From: Sarcina sp. DSM 11001 | GTDB taxonomy: Bacteria > Bacillota > Clostridia > Lachnospirales > Lachnospiraceae | Assembly (NCBI RefSeq): GCF_900101015.1 | Contig: NZ_FNFZ01000010.1 | Span: 5,588-69,587, forward strand | DNA length: 64,000 nt | Direction: 5' to 3' | Position numbers and translations under genes: made by a program | In this document: one piece after another, positions 53,825 through 62,975 of the stretch | How positions within the stretch are numbered: position 1 is the first letter of the stretch | Layout of the letters: the number at the start of each line of letters is the position of its first letter | Notes under the pieces: model-generated | Seen by the model: only the letters and a program-made list of their open reading frames with translations | Databases searched by the model: none | What the model was told of the DNA's origin: nothing

Positions 53825-54116
53825 ATGAAGAGACAGGCAAAATGAGCGGAATCCGAGTGGCTGGAACGATGCGAGAGCGCCCGTGGCGCGGAGCAGCGCG
53901 TAGTTTATTCCTACAGATTTGCGGGCACCCGCCCATGACCAGAAACATGAAATTCGGGCATGACCCTATTCATAATCATAAAAGCACCGTGTTGTGGTAA
54001 AATAGACAGGACGAAGATCTGCGGCGGGGCTGTGCTGTCCGGGGCGCCGGGCCATTTGAAGAATGTGTCATAGAGAATGAGTCCCGGATCATGCAGGGGC
54101 TGCGGATCAGGGTTGA
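53825..54116. other. Intergenic region after the phosphatase gene
   Basis: A GC-rich stretch (about 53860-53935) contains small inverted repeats such as GCGCCCGTGGCGC and GCGGGCACCCGC. A TGGTAAAAT (TAAAAT at 53998-54003) may be an extended -10 promoter element without a clear -35. No protein gene was recognised. Confidence 0.4.
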
Positions 54117-54216
54117 GAACTGAAGGAAAGCTGCGTTGGCTGTAGAAATGCTGCGTGAACTGAAGGAAAGCTGCGTGAACTGAAGGAAAGCTGTGTGAAC
54201 TGAAGGAAGGCTGTGT
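54117..54216. repeat. 20-bp tandem repeat upstream of the GT4 gene
   Basis: Five 20-bp units with consensus GAACTGAAGGAAAGCTGCGT start at 54117, 54137, 54157, 54177 and 54197. The second is degenerate. The array ends 31 bases before the start codon at 54248. Confidence 0.93.
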
Positions 54217-54247
54217 GAATATCCCACCAGCTCCCCGGGAGGCAGGT

Positions 54248-55399
54248 ATGTATAATGTGCTTGTATTTGGAATGACAGAAAACCCCGGCGGGGTCGAGAG
54301 TTTTCTGATGAATTATTACCGGCGGATCGACCTGGAGCGGTTTCACTTTGATTTTCTGTGCAATTCCTACGATCCGGTCGCCTTTGAGGATGAGATCCAC
54401 CGGATGGGAGGCCGCACGATCCATTTTACGTCAAGACGCCGGAACCCCCTGCGGTTTAAAAGGGAGCTGGAAAGCTTTTTCGTGAAGCATGCCGGGGAAT
54501 ATCAGGCGATCTGGGTGAATGTGAACAGCCTGGCCAATATAGACTATCTGAAACTGGCCGTAAAATACGGGATCCCGAAGCGGATCATCCACAGTCATAA
54601 CGCTCAGAACATGGACACAAAGCTCCGCGGTATGCTCCATGAGGCAAACCGTTCTAAGCTGGGAAAGTATGCCACAGACTTCTGGGCATGCTCCGACTAT
54701 GCGGCGAAATGGTTTTACGCCGGGCGCGGCGGCAAGGGTGAGCTGCGGCATCCCGCGGTCGTGATCCGCAATGCTATCGACGTGGAAAAGATCCAGGCCG
54801 GGATCGTTTTGAGAAAAGAAATCCGGGCGAAACTCGGCTGGGAGGATGCCTGTATTCTTACTTGTATAGGACGCCTGCATTTCCAGAAAAACCAGAAATT
54901 CGCGGTCGATGTCCTGGCGGAGCTTCTGCCCCGGATGCCGCAGGCGAGGCTCCTGCTGGTGGGGCAGGGAGAGGATGAGACTATGCTGCGCGCCCATGTA
55001 CGGGACAGGGGCATCGAGAGTCGGGTCTGCTTTGCAGGTGTCGCGGAGGATGTCTCCGGATATCTGGGCGCTTCGGATTTCTTCCTCTTTCCTTCTGTTT
55101 TTGAGGGACTGGGGATCGCCGGGCTCGAAGCCCAGGCGGCGGGACTGCCGACGCTTGCTTCCGCCAACGTGATTCCTGAGGATATCGCGGTCACAGACCT
55201 TTTACACTTTGTACCGCTTGAAGAGGGACCTGCTGCCTGGGCGGACCGGGTCCTGAGTATGCTAAAAGAAGCAGAGCCCCGGCCGGAGAGCTTACAGGAC
55301 CCTCTGTTTAAACGGATCCTTGACGAATTTACGGAAAAGGGCTATAACAGTGCGGCGGAAGTAAAGAGACTGGAGCAGCTGCTGGCGGGGGAGAAATGA
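54248..55399 (+). CDS. Family 4 (GT-B) glycosyltransferase
   Basis: The start at 54248 has GGGAGG six bases upstream; the protein is 383 residues. It has an N-terminal acceptor domain (GMTENPGGVESFL), and the GT4 C-terminal domain contains ILTCIGRLHFQKNQKF, LLLVGQGEDE and the donor-binding SVFEGLGIAGLEAQAAGLPTLAS in part (about 285-310). The pattern is typical of capsule or exopolysaccharide glycosyltransferases. The next gene, LicD, follows after 136 bases in the same direction. Confidence 0.92.
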   Translation: MYNVLVFGMTENPGGVESFLMNYYRRIDLERFHFDFLCNSYDPVAFEDEIHRMGGRTIHFTSRRRNPLRFKRELESFFVKHAGEYQAIWVNVNSLANIDYLKLAVKYGIPKRIIHSHNAQNMDTKLRGMLHEANRSKLGKYATDFWACSDYAAKWFYAGRGGKGELRHPAVVIRNAIDVEKIQAGIVLRKEIRAKLGWEDACILTCIGRLHFQKNQKFAVDVLAELLPRMPQARLLLVGQGEDETMLRAHVRDRGIESRVCFAGVAEDVSGYLGASDFFLFPSVFEGLGIAGLEAQAAGLPTLASANVIPEDIAVTDLLHFVPLEEGPAAWADRVLSMLKEAEPRPESLQDPLFKRILDEFTEKGYNSAAEVKRLEQLLAGEK

Positions 55400-55535
55400 A
55401 GCTTTTTCCGCGCCGGCTGTGTACCGGCAGCGGGAGTTCACAGCAGCATAGCAGAGGACAGATCCTGCGGGGATCCGTCTTCGCGTCGACAATTCTTTTT
55501 CAAGCAATCATTACTTACAAATCACAGGAGCAAAA

Positions 55536-56387
55536 ATGAAAAAACTGACACTGGATGAGATCCGCGGTCTGGAGCTGGAACTGCTGGACGCTTTCAAGGC
55601 ACTGTGCGACCGGAATAACATTTATTTTACGCTGGGCGGAGGGACGCTGCTTGGCGCGATCCGCCACCAGGGCTTTATTCCCTGGGACGATGACATTGAT
55701 GTCATGATGCCCAGGCCTGATTATGAGCGTCTGTTCCATCCGGAGGAGCTGGATCTGACCGGTTTCCCGGAGTATATGAAAATTTTGAGCTATCGGGACG
55801 GGAGTCTGAGGTATCCCTTTATCAAGCTGGTGGATACCCGGACCTTTGTTGATTTTCCCTACTATGACAGCGCGGAGAATATCAGCCAGATCTGGATGGA
55901 TATTTTCCCGATCGACGGCAATCCTGTTGACAAGACTGCTAACCGCCGCGTCTATGAAAAGTCCCTCAGGCTCCGGAAGCTGATCTTTGTCAAGATCGCG
56001 AAAAAGGGCGAGGGAAAGACAGCCCTTAAGCGTCTGTTCAAGCCTGCTGTGATCGGTGCGCTGAAGGTCCTGTACCCCATGCCCAGGCTCCTGAAGGATA
56101 TCGATGACCTGTCAAGTGCGATCCCCTATGAGAGCACCCCCTATGTGGGCTGTATCATGTGGGGGTACGGTCCCCGGGAACGGATGTCCAGAAAGAAATT
56201 CGGGAAAGCCGTAATGGTGCCTTTTGAGGGAAGACAGATGCCTGCCCCGTCCAATTACCATCACTATCTGACCGGTCTGTATCACGATTACATGCAGCTT
56301 CCGTCCGAGGAGAAGCGTATCATGCATGGCATGGACGCCTGGCTTCTGGAGGAGGGCGAGACACCGGAGGATATAAAACGGACCTGA
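55536..56387 (+). CDS. LicD-family phosphotransferase
   Basis: This 283-residue protein has the LicD nucleotidyltransferase-fold signature GGGTLLGAIRHQGFIPWDDDID, given here in parts: GGGTLLGAIRHQ (about 31-42) and PWDDDIDV (about 46-53). LicD-type proteins transfer phosphocholine or other phospho-groups onto surface glycans such as teichoic acids. The acceptor is probably the glycan made by this locus. CAGGAG lies upstream of the ATG. It is followed after 43 bases by the large membrane protein gene. Confidence 0.9.
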   Translation: MKKLTLDEIRGLELELLDAFKALCDRNNIYFTLGGGTLLGAIRHQGFIPWDDDIDVMMPRPDYERLFHPEELDLTGFPEYMKILSYRDGSLRYPFIKLVDTRTFVDFPYYDSAENISQIWMDIFPIDGNPVDKTANRRVYEKSLRLRKLIFVKIAKKGEGKTALKRLFKPAVIGALKVLYPMPRLLKDIDDLSSAIPYESTPYVGCIMWGYGPRERMSRKKFGKAVMVPFEGRQMPAPSNYHHYLTGLYHDYMQLPSEEKRIMHGMDAWLLEEGETPEDIKRT

Positions 56388-56430
56388 GCCTATTCAGAAA
56401 AGCTGGTACAGACCAGCCTGGAGTTATCCT

Positions 56431-59331
56431 ATGATTTTTGACAGTAGAGCTGCAAGAGTGCGGATCCCGCAGGAAGCACCGCGGGTCCGGCTGGACGAGC
56501 TCATGACCTTTACCGGCCTCATCCTGTGGGTGGTGCAGGCTTATATAGAAGACAGCGGCTTCGCTGTGATTTTTGGTACGGAACTGGGCAAGCTGATCCG
56601 CTATTTCTGCCTGCTTCTCTTCCTTGTCAGGATCCTGCTCTCGGACATGCATCTGGCAGCCCGGGCTTTTTCTGTTGCCGCCGTCTTTTTCTGTTATCTA
56701 ATGATGATCCAGAAAATGGCGGGCTCCGGGATCACCTTTCTGCAGCTGTTTGTCATGATGATGGCAGTGAAGGACATTTCTTTTAAAAAAATCTGCAAGG
56801 TCATGTTCTGGACCTGTCTGACCTGTTATCTGGGAGTCCTGTTATTTGATAAAATCGGGCTCATCTGGAGACCGCCGCTGATCGACGGCGACAGGGTCCG
56901 GGACTATATGGGCTTCCGCTTTGTCTCTTTCCCGTCTTTTTATATTTTTAATCTGTTTTTCTGCGGCGCTTATGCCTATACGGGGTCTCTCGATGAAGTC
57001 CGCAGGATCCGCCTGAACAGGCAATGCCCGCCCAGGCTGCCGCTCTGGTCTCTGGCTGTCCTGGAAGGAATCAATCTCCTTGTCTACATCAGGACCAACA
57101 CCAATATCCCGTTCCTGATCACAACCTTCTTTGTCTTTCTTTATCTGGTCAGTTTCTATGGCGGGATCGACCTGTTTCCCGACTGCGGACTGATGCGGTT
57201 TCTCGCGGGCGCATGTTATCCGGTGCTGGCGTTTCTTACTTATCAGGTGGTTTCCCGCTACAACGGGAATAACAAGAAGTGGCTGAAGATCGATGACAAG
57301 CTGACCCATTTCCGCATCCGTCATGCGGCAGAGGGACTAAAGAGGTACGGCATCCATCCCTTCGGTCAGGTCGTCTACCAGAACGGAGACCTGCAGTCCC
57401 CCAATTATTTTTATATCGACAGCGCCTATATGAAGGTGCTGATCAACTACGGCCTGATCTTTGCAGTCATCCTGTTTGGCATTTACGCCATGATCTCAGT
57501 CGCTGCTGTAAAGAACAGGGACACTGTTCTGTGTATCTGGATGGTGTGCATCGCCGGCTACAGTCTGATGAACAACGTCCTCATGGATCCGGAACAGTGC
57601 TGCAGCCTGTTCGCCTTCTGGTACGCCCTGGATGTCATGAGACGGGGCCGGCGCGGCGGCGGGAGAAACATCTTTACCGGAGCGCCTCCGGGAAACGGTC
57701 CTCAGCCGGGATTGGGCACAAAGAAAAGTATATTAGAAACAGAACCGCAATCTGATCCGGGACCACAGAAAGCTGCACCGGAAACTAATCAACAATCTGA
57801 TCCGGAGCTTCAGAAAGCCATACCGGAAATGGATCCGCAGCCGGATCAGGGACCACAGAAAAAGGATGGCGGCAGTCAGCCGAGCGTACGCCTTAATTTT
57901 GTCCTGAGCATGGCCTATCAGGTCCTGATCGTTATCCTTCCCATGATCACAGCGCCCTATCTGGCGCGGGTCCTGGGGGCGGCAAAAAACGGGATCTACA
58001 GCTTCACCGCTTCCTATCAGACCTATTTCTCCATGTTCGCGGCACTCGGCACGGTCTCTTACGGATCAAGGGAGATCGCCCGCAACAGAAAGGACAGGCC
58101 GCTGCGCTCTAAGCTTTTCTGGGAGATCGAGCTCATGACAGTGGTGACCTCGACTCTGTCCATCATCGCCTTCCTGCTGTTTATTTATACGAGGGACCGG
58201 TACAGGATCTACTATATTCCGCAGATCATGGCGGTTCTGGCGGTCATGTTCGATATCTCCTGGTTCTTTACAGGAATAGAGGAGTTCCGATATACGGTGA
58301 CCAAGAACGCGCTTTTCAAACTCGCGGGCGTCATATTGATCTTCCTGTTCGTGCATAAGCCGGAAGATCTGATGATCTATATCATTATCCTGTCAGCGAG
58401 TACGCTTCTGGGAAATCTGTCCATGTGGCTCTACATGCCGCGCTTTCTGGACCCGGTGGACTTCAGGACCCTCCGGATCCGGCGCCACCTGAAGGAGACG
58501 ATGGTCTATTTCATTCCCTCGATCGCGACTTCGGTCTATACCGTTCTGGACAAGACCCTGATCGGAGAGATTACCCGCAACGAAGCGGAAAACGGTTATT
58601 ACGACAGTGTTGTCAAGCTGATCAACATCATGAAGGCACTGACGTTTACGGCGCTGAACAGTGTGCTGGGAGCCCGGATCTCCTTCCTGTTTGCGGAGAA
58701 AAAATATGACGAGATCCGCCGCAGGATCGAGACCTCGATCAATTACATCCTTTTCATGGGACTTGCGATCTGCTTCGGTCTCTCGGGTGTGGCACCCAGG
58801 TTCATCCCCTGGTTTCTGGGACCCGGTTATGAAAGATCCATCACCATGCTGATCCTGATGAGCCCGATCGTCGTGATCATAGGCGTCAGCAACTGTCTGG
58901 GTTCGCAGTATTATACCCCGTCGGGAAAGCGGGCTCAGAGTGCCCGGTTTATTATTATGGGCTCCTGTGTGAATCTGGTGCTCAACCTGTTCCTGATCCC
59001 GAGATACTGGGGTTATGGAGCGATCGCGGCCTCGATCATCGCCGAGCTGGTGATCACGATCCTGTATGTGGCTTTCTCCGGAGAATCCTTTCATCCCATT
59101 GTCCTCGTGCGGGACGGCTGGAAAAAACTCCTGGCGGCAGTGCTCATGTTTGGAGCGGTCCGTCTCATCGATCCGTTTTTCCACGCGAATTTCCCGGCCC
59201 TGGTCTGCGAAGTCGTTCTGGGGGCAGCTGTGTACACGGGTGCCCTGTTTATCCTGCGGGACAGCTTCATGACAGGCTTCTGTATGGATCTGGTCAGGAA
59301 AACAATATTTAAGAAAAGACTGCGGTCCTGA
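56431..59331 (+). CDS. Fused Wzy-like polymerase and Wzx-type flippase
   Basis: One uninterrupted frame of 966 residues carries two membrane proteins. Residues 1-409 hold about ten membrane segments, typical of O-antigen/capsule polymerases (Wzy/EpsG-like), although no diagnostic motif was seen. Residues about 410-487 are a hydrophilic linker with three degenerate 14-15-residue repeats rich in Pro, Gln and Asp. Residues about 488-966 match Wzx/polysaccharide flippases, from LNFVLSMAYQVLIVILPMITAPYLARVLG in part through GTVSYGSREIARNR and a dozen membrane segments. Polymerase and flippase are normally separate. No stop or frameshift was seen between them, and no binding site that would start the second half alone. 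Confidence 0.82.
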   Translation: MIFDSRAARVRIPQEAPRVRLDELMTFTGLILWVVQAYIEDSGFAVIFGTELGKLIRYFCLLLFLVRILLSDMHLAARAFSVAAVFFCYLMMIQKMAGSGITFLQLFVMMMAVKDISFKKICKVMFWTCLTCYLGVLLFDKIGLIWRPPLIDGDRVRDYMGFRFVSFPSFYIFNLFFCGAYAYTGSLDEVRRIRLNRQCPPRLPLWSLAVLEGINLLVYIRTNTNIPFLITTFFVFLYLVSFYGGIDLFPDCGLMRFLAGACYPVLAFLTYQVVSRYNGNNKKWLKIDDKLTHFRIRHAAEGLKRYGIHPFGQVVYQNGDLQSPNYFYIDSAYMKVLINYGLIFAVILFGIYAMISVAAVKNRDTVLCIWMVCIAGYSLMNNVLMDPEQCCSLFAFWYALDVMRRGRRGGGRNIFTGAPPGNGPQPGLGTKKSILETEPQSDPGPQKAAPETNQQSDPELQKAIPEMDPQPDQGPQKKDGGSQPSVRLNFVLSMAYQVLIVILPMITAPYLARVLGAAKNGIYSFTASYQTYFSMFAALGTVSYGSREIARNRKDRPLRSKLFWEIELMTVVTSTLSIIAFLLFIYTRDRYRIYYIPQIMAVLAVMFDISWFFTGIEEFRYTVTKNALFKLAGVILIFLFVHKPEDLMIYIIILSASTLLGNLSMWLYMPRFLDPVDFRTLRIRRHLKETMVYFIPSIATSVYTVLDKTLIGEITRNEAENGYYDSVVKLINIMKALTFTALNSVLGARISFLFAEKKYDEIRRRIETSINYILFMGLAICFGLSGVAPRFIPWFLGPGYERSITMLILMSPIVVIIGVSNCLGSQYYTPSGKRAQSARFIIMGSCVNLVLNLFLIPRYWGYGAIAASIIAELVITILYVAFSGESFHPIVLVRDGWKKLLAAVLMFGAVRLIDPFFHANFPALVCEVVLGAAVYTGALFILRDSFMTGFCMDLVRKTIFKKRLRS

Positions 59332-59403
59332 TGCTGACATGATGACCAGAAAGTACATTTTTCAAGATTACTGTCACGATTTCGGAGCGCATGGTCATTA
59401 AGT

Positions 59404-59456
59404 GCATATAAACGGCGCATAAAAACTGCGCATAAAAACGGAGCATGAAAACTGAT
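59404..59456. repeat. 13-bp tandem repeat before the Wzz-like gene
   Basis: GCAT starts at 59404, 59417, 59430 and 59443, a regular 13-bp period with unit GCGCATAAAAACG. The array lies upstream of the promoter at 59480. Confidence 0.88.
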
Positions 59457-59479
59457 GCTGCAGTTCCGGACGTACTTCT

Positions 59480-59508
59480 TTGCACTGGATGCGGCACTAT
59501 GCTATAAT
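59480..59508 (+). promoter_or_regulatory. Promoter of the Wzz-like gene
   Basis: TTGCAC (59480-59485) and a perfect TATAAT (59503-59508) are 17 bases apart. It is the clearest promoter in the polysaccharide region and suggests that the Wzz-like and CotH genes are transcribed separately from the upstream genes. Confidence 0.75.
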
Positions 59509-59540
59509 GAACGCAGGTTCTTAGATTTGGGAGGATTGCA

Positions 59541-60989
59541 TTGAATAATCAGAATTATACAAACCGAAACCATCCGGCCACTCCGATGAGGGAGGTGAGC
59601 CTTCCGAGACTTCTGCTTCTGACACTGCGGCACTGGCGCAGCATGTTCCTCTTCGGCCTGATCCTTGCGGTCCTGCTCGCCGGCATGAAGGTCCTGCGTG
59701 AGTACAAAAACAGGGGAGTTTCCAATGTCGCCCACGAGGAATACCTCGCTGCGATGGAGATTTACAATGCCTCCGTCGAAGCCTATTCCGGAGCGATCGA
59801 GAAGTTTCAGACCAAGATCGACAATAAGCAGAAATACTTTAATGAATCACTGCTGATGCAGATCGACCCTCACAATGAGTGTGTCTCCACGATTTCCATG
59901 GTAGTGAAGACTCCCGGGATGGAAGAAGCCGACACTTCTGCCGCGCAGGCCGGACAGACACAGAGTCCGGCTATCGTCAATGCCAGCAATGTCGTCCATG
60001 CCTATACGGATTTTATCAGCTCCAACATTTCCTTTGACAAGATCGCTGCGGAAGCGGGTGTCACGGAACAGAGCGTGCGGGAACTGGTGCTTGTCACAAC
60101 GGATCAGTATCATTTCAGCAGCGTGTTCAAGGTGCAGGCCCGCAGTATGGACATGGATCTTTCCAAAAAGATCATGGACCATATTCTGGAGGAGATCGAT
60201 CAGAACAGGGATGCCTTCAAGAGCACTCTGGGAGAGTATGACCTTGAGCTGGTGAGCCGGAGCGAAGAGACCGCGGTCGATACCGCCCTCCTGCAGCAGC
60301 AGACGGAGCTTCAGAATTCGATCGCCACCCTTCAGAAAAACCTCCAGACGTCGCAGACAAGTCTGAAGGAACTCATTAAGCCCACGGAAGCTACAGGCGC
60401 ATCCATGAAGACGATCCTGAAAAACGGTATTAAATACGGCATCGTCGGTATGGCAGGAGGAATCTTCCTGATGGTCCTTTTCTGGGCAGTCAGGATCCTG
60501 CTGTCAGGAAAGATCCTGACAGATGATGAGATCAACGTCGGATACGGACTCAGAAATCTCATGACTTTCTCCGCAGGAGCCGCAGGGAGGAGAAAACGCT
60601 TCCCGGTTGACAGACTGGTGGATAAGATCGTAAGCGGCGCCCCCAATATGCCCTTTGTCTCTGCCTGCGATGTACTCATTGCCAGAGTGGAAGCCCTGAC
60701 TGATCCCGGGGAATCGTGTCATGTAATTCTTGTCAGTTCTTTAGGAGGAAACCGGATCGATAATCTGGCCAGGACTCTGAGCTCCCGTGCCCAGGAAGCC
60801 GGCATCAATGTGACTTTTGAGGCCTCAAAGGATCTGGAGAAAAACGCTTCTGCCATCCGGGCGCTCAGGAACGCGAACGCCTGTGTCGTTGTCGAGAGAG
60901 TGGGAGAGTCTGTTTACAGGACTGCCGCCGAGGAAGTAGAACTGCTCCTGGCTTCCGGAAAGGAAATACTGGGAACTGTATATCTGTAA
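59541..60989 (+). CDS. Wzz-like chain-length protein with degenerate BY-kinase-like C-terminal domain
   Basis: The start is TTG at 59541 with GGGAGGA six bases upstream, giving 482 residues. Two membrane helices (about 34-52 and 300-322) flank an extracytoplasmic part with coiled-coil character, the Wzz/CpsC layout. A cytoplasmic domain (about 370-482) resembles CpsD/CapB tyrosine kinases in order: VILVSSLGGNRIDNLARTLSS lies where Walker A should be, and ACVVVERVGES...ILGTVYL ends the domain. The P-loop GxxGxGKS/T is absent. It probably controls chain length without kinase activity. The CotH gene follows. Confidence 0.82.
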   Translation: MNNQNYTNRNHPATPMREVSLPRLLLLTLRHWRSMFLFGLILAVLLAGMKVLREYKNRGVSNVAHEEYLAAMEIYNASVEAYSGAIEKFQTKIDNKQKYFNESLLMQIDPHNECVSTISMVVKTPGMEEADTSAAQAGQTQSPAIVNASNVVHAYTDFISSNISFDKIAAEAGVTEQSVRELVLVTTDQYHFSSVFKVQARSMDMDLSKKIMDHILEEIDQNRDAFKSTLGEYDLELVSRSEETAVDTALLQQQTELQNSIATLQKNLQTSQTSLKELIKPTEATGASMKTILKNGIKYGIVGMAGGIFLMVLFWAVRILLSGKILTDDEINVGYGLRNLMTFSAGAAGRRKRFPVDRLVDKIVSGAPNMPFVSACDVLIARVEALTDPGESCHVILVSSLGGNRIDNLARTLSSRAQEAGINVTFEASKDLEKNASAIRALRNANACVVVERVGESVYRTAAEEVELLLASGKEILGTVYL

Positions 60990-60993
60990 AGTA

Positions 60994-61035
60994 TTTTAAA
61001 GGTAAGGGTCCGGCAGTGGATCCTTACCTTTAAAA
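60994..61035 (+). promoter_or_regulatory. Long hairpin between the Wzz-like and CotH genes
   Basis: TTTTAAAGGTAAGG (60994-61007) pairs perfectly with CCTTACCTTTAAAA (61022-61035), and four inner pairs extend it around a short loop. It fills almost the whole 62-base gap and ends 16 bases before the next start. It could limit or stabilise the message. A plain terminator role is less likely because the T run is inside the stem. Confidence 0.6.
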
Positions 61036-61051
61036 CACTTTGGGAGTGATT

Positions 61052-62716
61052 ATGAGGATCATCAGACCGTTTTTACTGGTCTTTACCTGCCTTCTGGCAA
61101 TAGCGGCGCTTCTGCTCAGGCTGCCGGATTCCGGCGGCGGGAAAAGCGGGAGGACCGGGGAATTTGTCTCCGCCAGAAAATTTGAACAGCTGGAGAGGGG
61201 AACGCAGGAGGAGGATTTTGATCCCTCCGCCCTTTTATGGGAGGGAGGGCCTGTTCCCTGTGATGCACCGTCCACGACAGTCTTTATTCCCTGTGACCTT
61301 CAGACTGTTCAGGGGACAGGTCAGACCGGAAACTGCAAAGATCTGGCCGCCGGTCTATCCGGTTCTGAAGAAAACGCCTCTGTGTTCCTGCTGACAGATG
61401 ACTGGACAGGGGTACCGGAAGAGGCAGTCAGGGAAAGCCATCCCTTCCGCGCCGTCCTTGTCTCGGGCAAAAAAAGGATGTCCTTCCAGGTTGTCCTGAC
61501 CGGCCTTCCTGCCGTCTGTCTGCACAGGACGGACCAGGAGGAAATAGTCCGGAAAGAGGTTCACGAGGGCCGGATCAGGATCATAACCGGCGCGGGATCA
61601 GGGACAGAAAACGATCCGGGCGATGCCGGAAAAGAATTCCGCTGCACCTTCCATGTCCGCGGGAATGTATCCTCCACTCTGGATAAGAAACCTTATAAGA
61701 TCTCCCTGGTGGATGAAAGAGGGGAGAAGACGGATGCCTCCTGGCTGGGACTCCGCCGGGATGACGACTGGATCCTGAACCCTCTTTTTACAGACAGCAC
61801 CAGAGTGCGGGAGATGACAGCCTATGAGCTGTGGGAGGAGACTGCCTCCTGCACCCCCGGGCCTGAAGCCTCTTCTCATATGGAATACACAGAGGTCTTC
61901 CTGGACAATGAATACCAGGGGATCTACACTTTGATGGAACCTGTGGACAGGAAGCAGCTGGGGCTCAAGCGGGGGGATATCCTTTATAAAATCGACCGGT
62001 GGGACTGGGAATATCCCTATCTGGACCTTTATGAGGAAAAAGAGGGGGAAGAGGTACTGGAGATCCTCAATGATCATGGACTGCCCTGCGTGGAGATCCG
62101 CTACCCCCTCGCCTGGGACAGCACTGCCACATGGAAACCCATGGAGGCCTTTCACAGCTTCTGCTTCAGGACAAAGGATCCTGAGACCCTCACTGACGCC
62201 GGGCTCAGCGCGGATCTGGACAGTGTGGTCAGGATGGATCTGTTCTGCACACTGATCCACGGAATGGACAACAACTGGAAGAATACCTTTCTGATAGCCA
62301 GGAATACTCCTGAAGGCTACTCTTTGTACCGCACGATCTGGGACATGAATTATTCCTTCGGTGATGTTTTTATTTACCAGCCGGAAGAAAATTATGTCAT
62401 TTTTGACCCGGATACCGCCCGGAGCCTGAAGTCCAGGGAGGACAGTACCTTTGATTATGCTGCCTTTCTGGAGACTGACCCGGAGCTGGAGGACTCCCTG
62501 AGAAAGCTCTGGACATCCTGGAGACAGGCCGGAATCAGTGCTTCCTCTGTCTGCGGGATGGCGGAAAGAAACAGAGAGATCCTCGAGAGCAGCGGAGCCA
62601 TGATAAGAGAAGCTGAACGCTGGCCGCTGGAGACAGGAGGCCGGGAGGAGATGGAAGAGATGGAAGAGTGGATCCGCCGCAGGTTTGCTTTTCTGGATGC
62701 ATATTTTAATTTCTGA
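61052..62716 (+). CDS. CotH-type kinase-fold protein, membrane-anchored
   Basis: The start at 61052 has GGGAG five bases upstream; the protein is 554 residues. An N-terminal signal/anchor (about 1-25) places it outside the membrane. The CotH pattern is present: HVRGNVSSTLDKKPYKISL (about 205-223), DDDWILNPLFTDSTRVREMTAYELW in part, EVFLDNEYQGIYTLMEPVD (about 280-298) and the metal-binding IWDMNYSFGD (about 430-440). CotH proteins are atypical kinases that phosphorylate spore-coat or other secreted proteins. Its place beside a chain-length gene suggests a surface substrate linked to glycan assembly. Confidence 0.88.
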   Translation: MRIIRPFLLVFTCLLAIAALLLRLPDSGGGKSGRTGEFVSARKFEQLERGTQEEDFDPSALLWEGGPVPCDAPSTTVFIPCDLQTVQGTGQTGNCKDLAAGLSGSEENASVFLLTDDWTGVPEEAVRESHPFRAVLVSGKKRMSFQVVLTGLPAVCLHRTDQEEIVRKEVHEGRIRIITGAGSGTENDPGDAGKEFRCTFHVRGNVSSTLDKKPYKISLVDERGEKTDASWLGLRRDDDWILNPLFTDSTRVREMTAYELWEETASCTPGPEASSHMEYTEVFLDNEYQGIYTLMEPVDRKQLGLKRGDILYKIDRWDWEYPYLDLYEEKEGEEVLEILNDHGLPCVEIRYPLAWDSTATWKPMEAFHSFCFRTKDPETLTDAGLSADLDSVVRMDLFCTLIHGMDNNWKNTFLIARNTPEGYSLYRTIWDMNYSFGDVFIYQPEENYVIFDPDTARSLKSREDSTFDYAAFLETDPELEDSLRKLWTSWRQAGISASSVCGMAERNREILESSGAMIREAERWPLETGGREEMEEMEEWIRRRFAFLDAYFNF

Positions 62717-62975
62717 GTCTTGTCTGCCGCGCCCCGACAGGGAGTGAATTGTAAAAAAAGGCCTGGAAGCTGAGCGGATGATCTTTATAGCCCGCCGCTT
62801 TGGATCCTGTAGCGATACCCTGTGGCGATTGACGGCTGAATTGTACTAAAAAAGGAACAGTTTTTTTAATTCTGTACACAATTCGGGCAGACAGGAAATT
62901 CACTTCTGGTTTATAATATATTAGATGTGCTTAGGTTCTGTTTTGCATCTTTATTTGCTGACAGTTCCTTCAACA
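62717..62975. other. Intergenic region before rnfC
   Basis: This gap holds a perfect TATAAT at 62912-62917 on the plus strand, with no convincing -35 partner. An AATTGTAC/GTACACAATT partial inverted repeat lies near 62838-62884. No gene is recognised. Confidence 0.4.
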
